Assembly: GCA_023665245.1 (NCBI GenBank)
Contig: JAMPEH010000180.1
Location: 1-5,322, forward strand
Length of the DNA: 5,322 nt
DNA from: Muribaculaceae bacterium
GTDB taxonomy: Bacteria; Pseudomonadota; Alphaproteobacteria; Rs-D84
Reading direction: 5' to 3'
In this document: positions 5,268 through 5,322 of the stretch, one piece after another
Position numbering within the stretch: the first letter of the stretch is position 1
Layout: each line of letters opens with the position of its first letter
Position numbers and translations under genes: made by a program
Notes under the pieces: generated by a model
Seen by the model: the letters and a program-made list of their open reading frames with translations, nothing else
Told to the model about the DNA's origin: nothing
Databases searched by the model: none

Positions 5268-5322
5268 TTACTTGTCCAGCTCCACGAACCGGACCAGCAT
5301 GGCGCAGATCTCAGCCCGGGTG
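5268..5322 (-). CDS. SLH-domain protein, C-terminal end (3' end only)
   Basis: Reading the minus strand from the window edge, the frame ends TRAEICAMLVRFVELDK followed by TAA (5270-5268). TRAE plus a hydrophobic helix (ICAMLVRFVE) is the closing half of a canonical SLH motif, so this protein carries its wall anchor at the C-terminus, unlike its neighbour, whose anchor is at the N-terminus. The rest lies outside the window, so the passenger domain is unknown; in this family it may be a hydrolase, adhesin or structural protein. A strong terminator follows 20 bases later, so it is transcribed separately from the 991-residue SLH gene. Confidence 0.8.
   Translation of the reverse strand, partial: TRAEICAMLVRFVELDK

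Overview
The window looks like chromosomal DNA from a GC-rich, low-redundancy Firmicute of class Clostridia, most likely an Oscillospiraceae-type gut anaerobe (Flavonifractor/Oscillibacter/Pseudoflavonifractor-like). This is an inference. It rests on strong AAGGAGG-type ribosome binding sites, sigma-A-like promoters, GC-rich coding DNA with AT-rich spacers, a very highly biased S-layer-homology (SLH) protein gene, and a Clostridia-style MetY. I see no mobile element, CRISPR array, tRNA or rRNA.

Layout. Bases 1-155 (+) hold the last 50 codons of polynucleotide phosphorylase (pnp), ending in its S1 RNA-binding domain. After a 73-base gap with no terminator comes a 79-residue two-helix membrane protein of unknown function (229-468, +), probably co-transcribed with pnp. 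A near-perfect bidirectional hairpin (477-516) ends this unit and also the convergent metY gene (534-1808, -). metY encodes O-acetylhomoserine sulfhydrylase, a PLP enzyme of methionine/cysteine synthesis. It has its own TATAAT promoter and a ~74-base leader that folds into a hairpin against the Shine-Dalgarno sequence.

Upstream of metY on the same strand, and separated from it by a strong terminator (1921-1961), lies a 991-residue secreted SLH protein (1986-4961, -). It has a signal peptide, three divergent SLH motifs at the N-terminus and a long beta-rich body, and its codon choice suggests very high expression. It is a candidate main S-layer or cell-surface protein. Its 306-base upstream region holds a near-consensus promoter, a leader hairpin, a weaker distal promoter next to a terminator-like hairpin, and an AT-rich A-tract block. 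Beyond a second strong terminator (5209-5248), the window ends inside another minus-strand gene (5268-5322). Its last 17 residues are the end of a canonical SLH motif, so two SLH genes lie in tandem.

Functional picture. The window joins three unlinked housekeeping themes: RNA turnover, sulfur amino acid synthesis and the cell surface layer. Each gene or pair has its own promoter and/or terminator, so there is little sign of one multi-gene system. The points most worth a second look are the metY leader with two mutually exclusive helices, the divergent SLH anchor and C-terminal repeats of the 991-residue protein, and the small membrane protein behind pnp.
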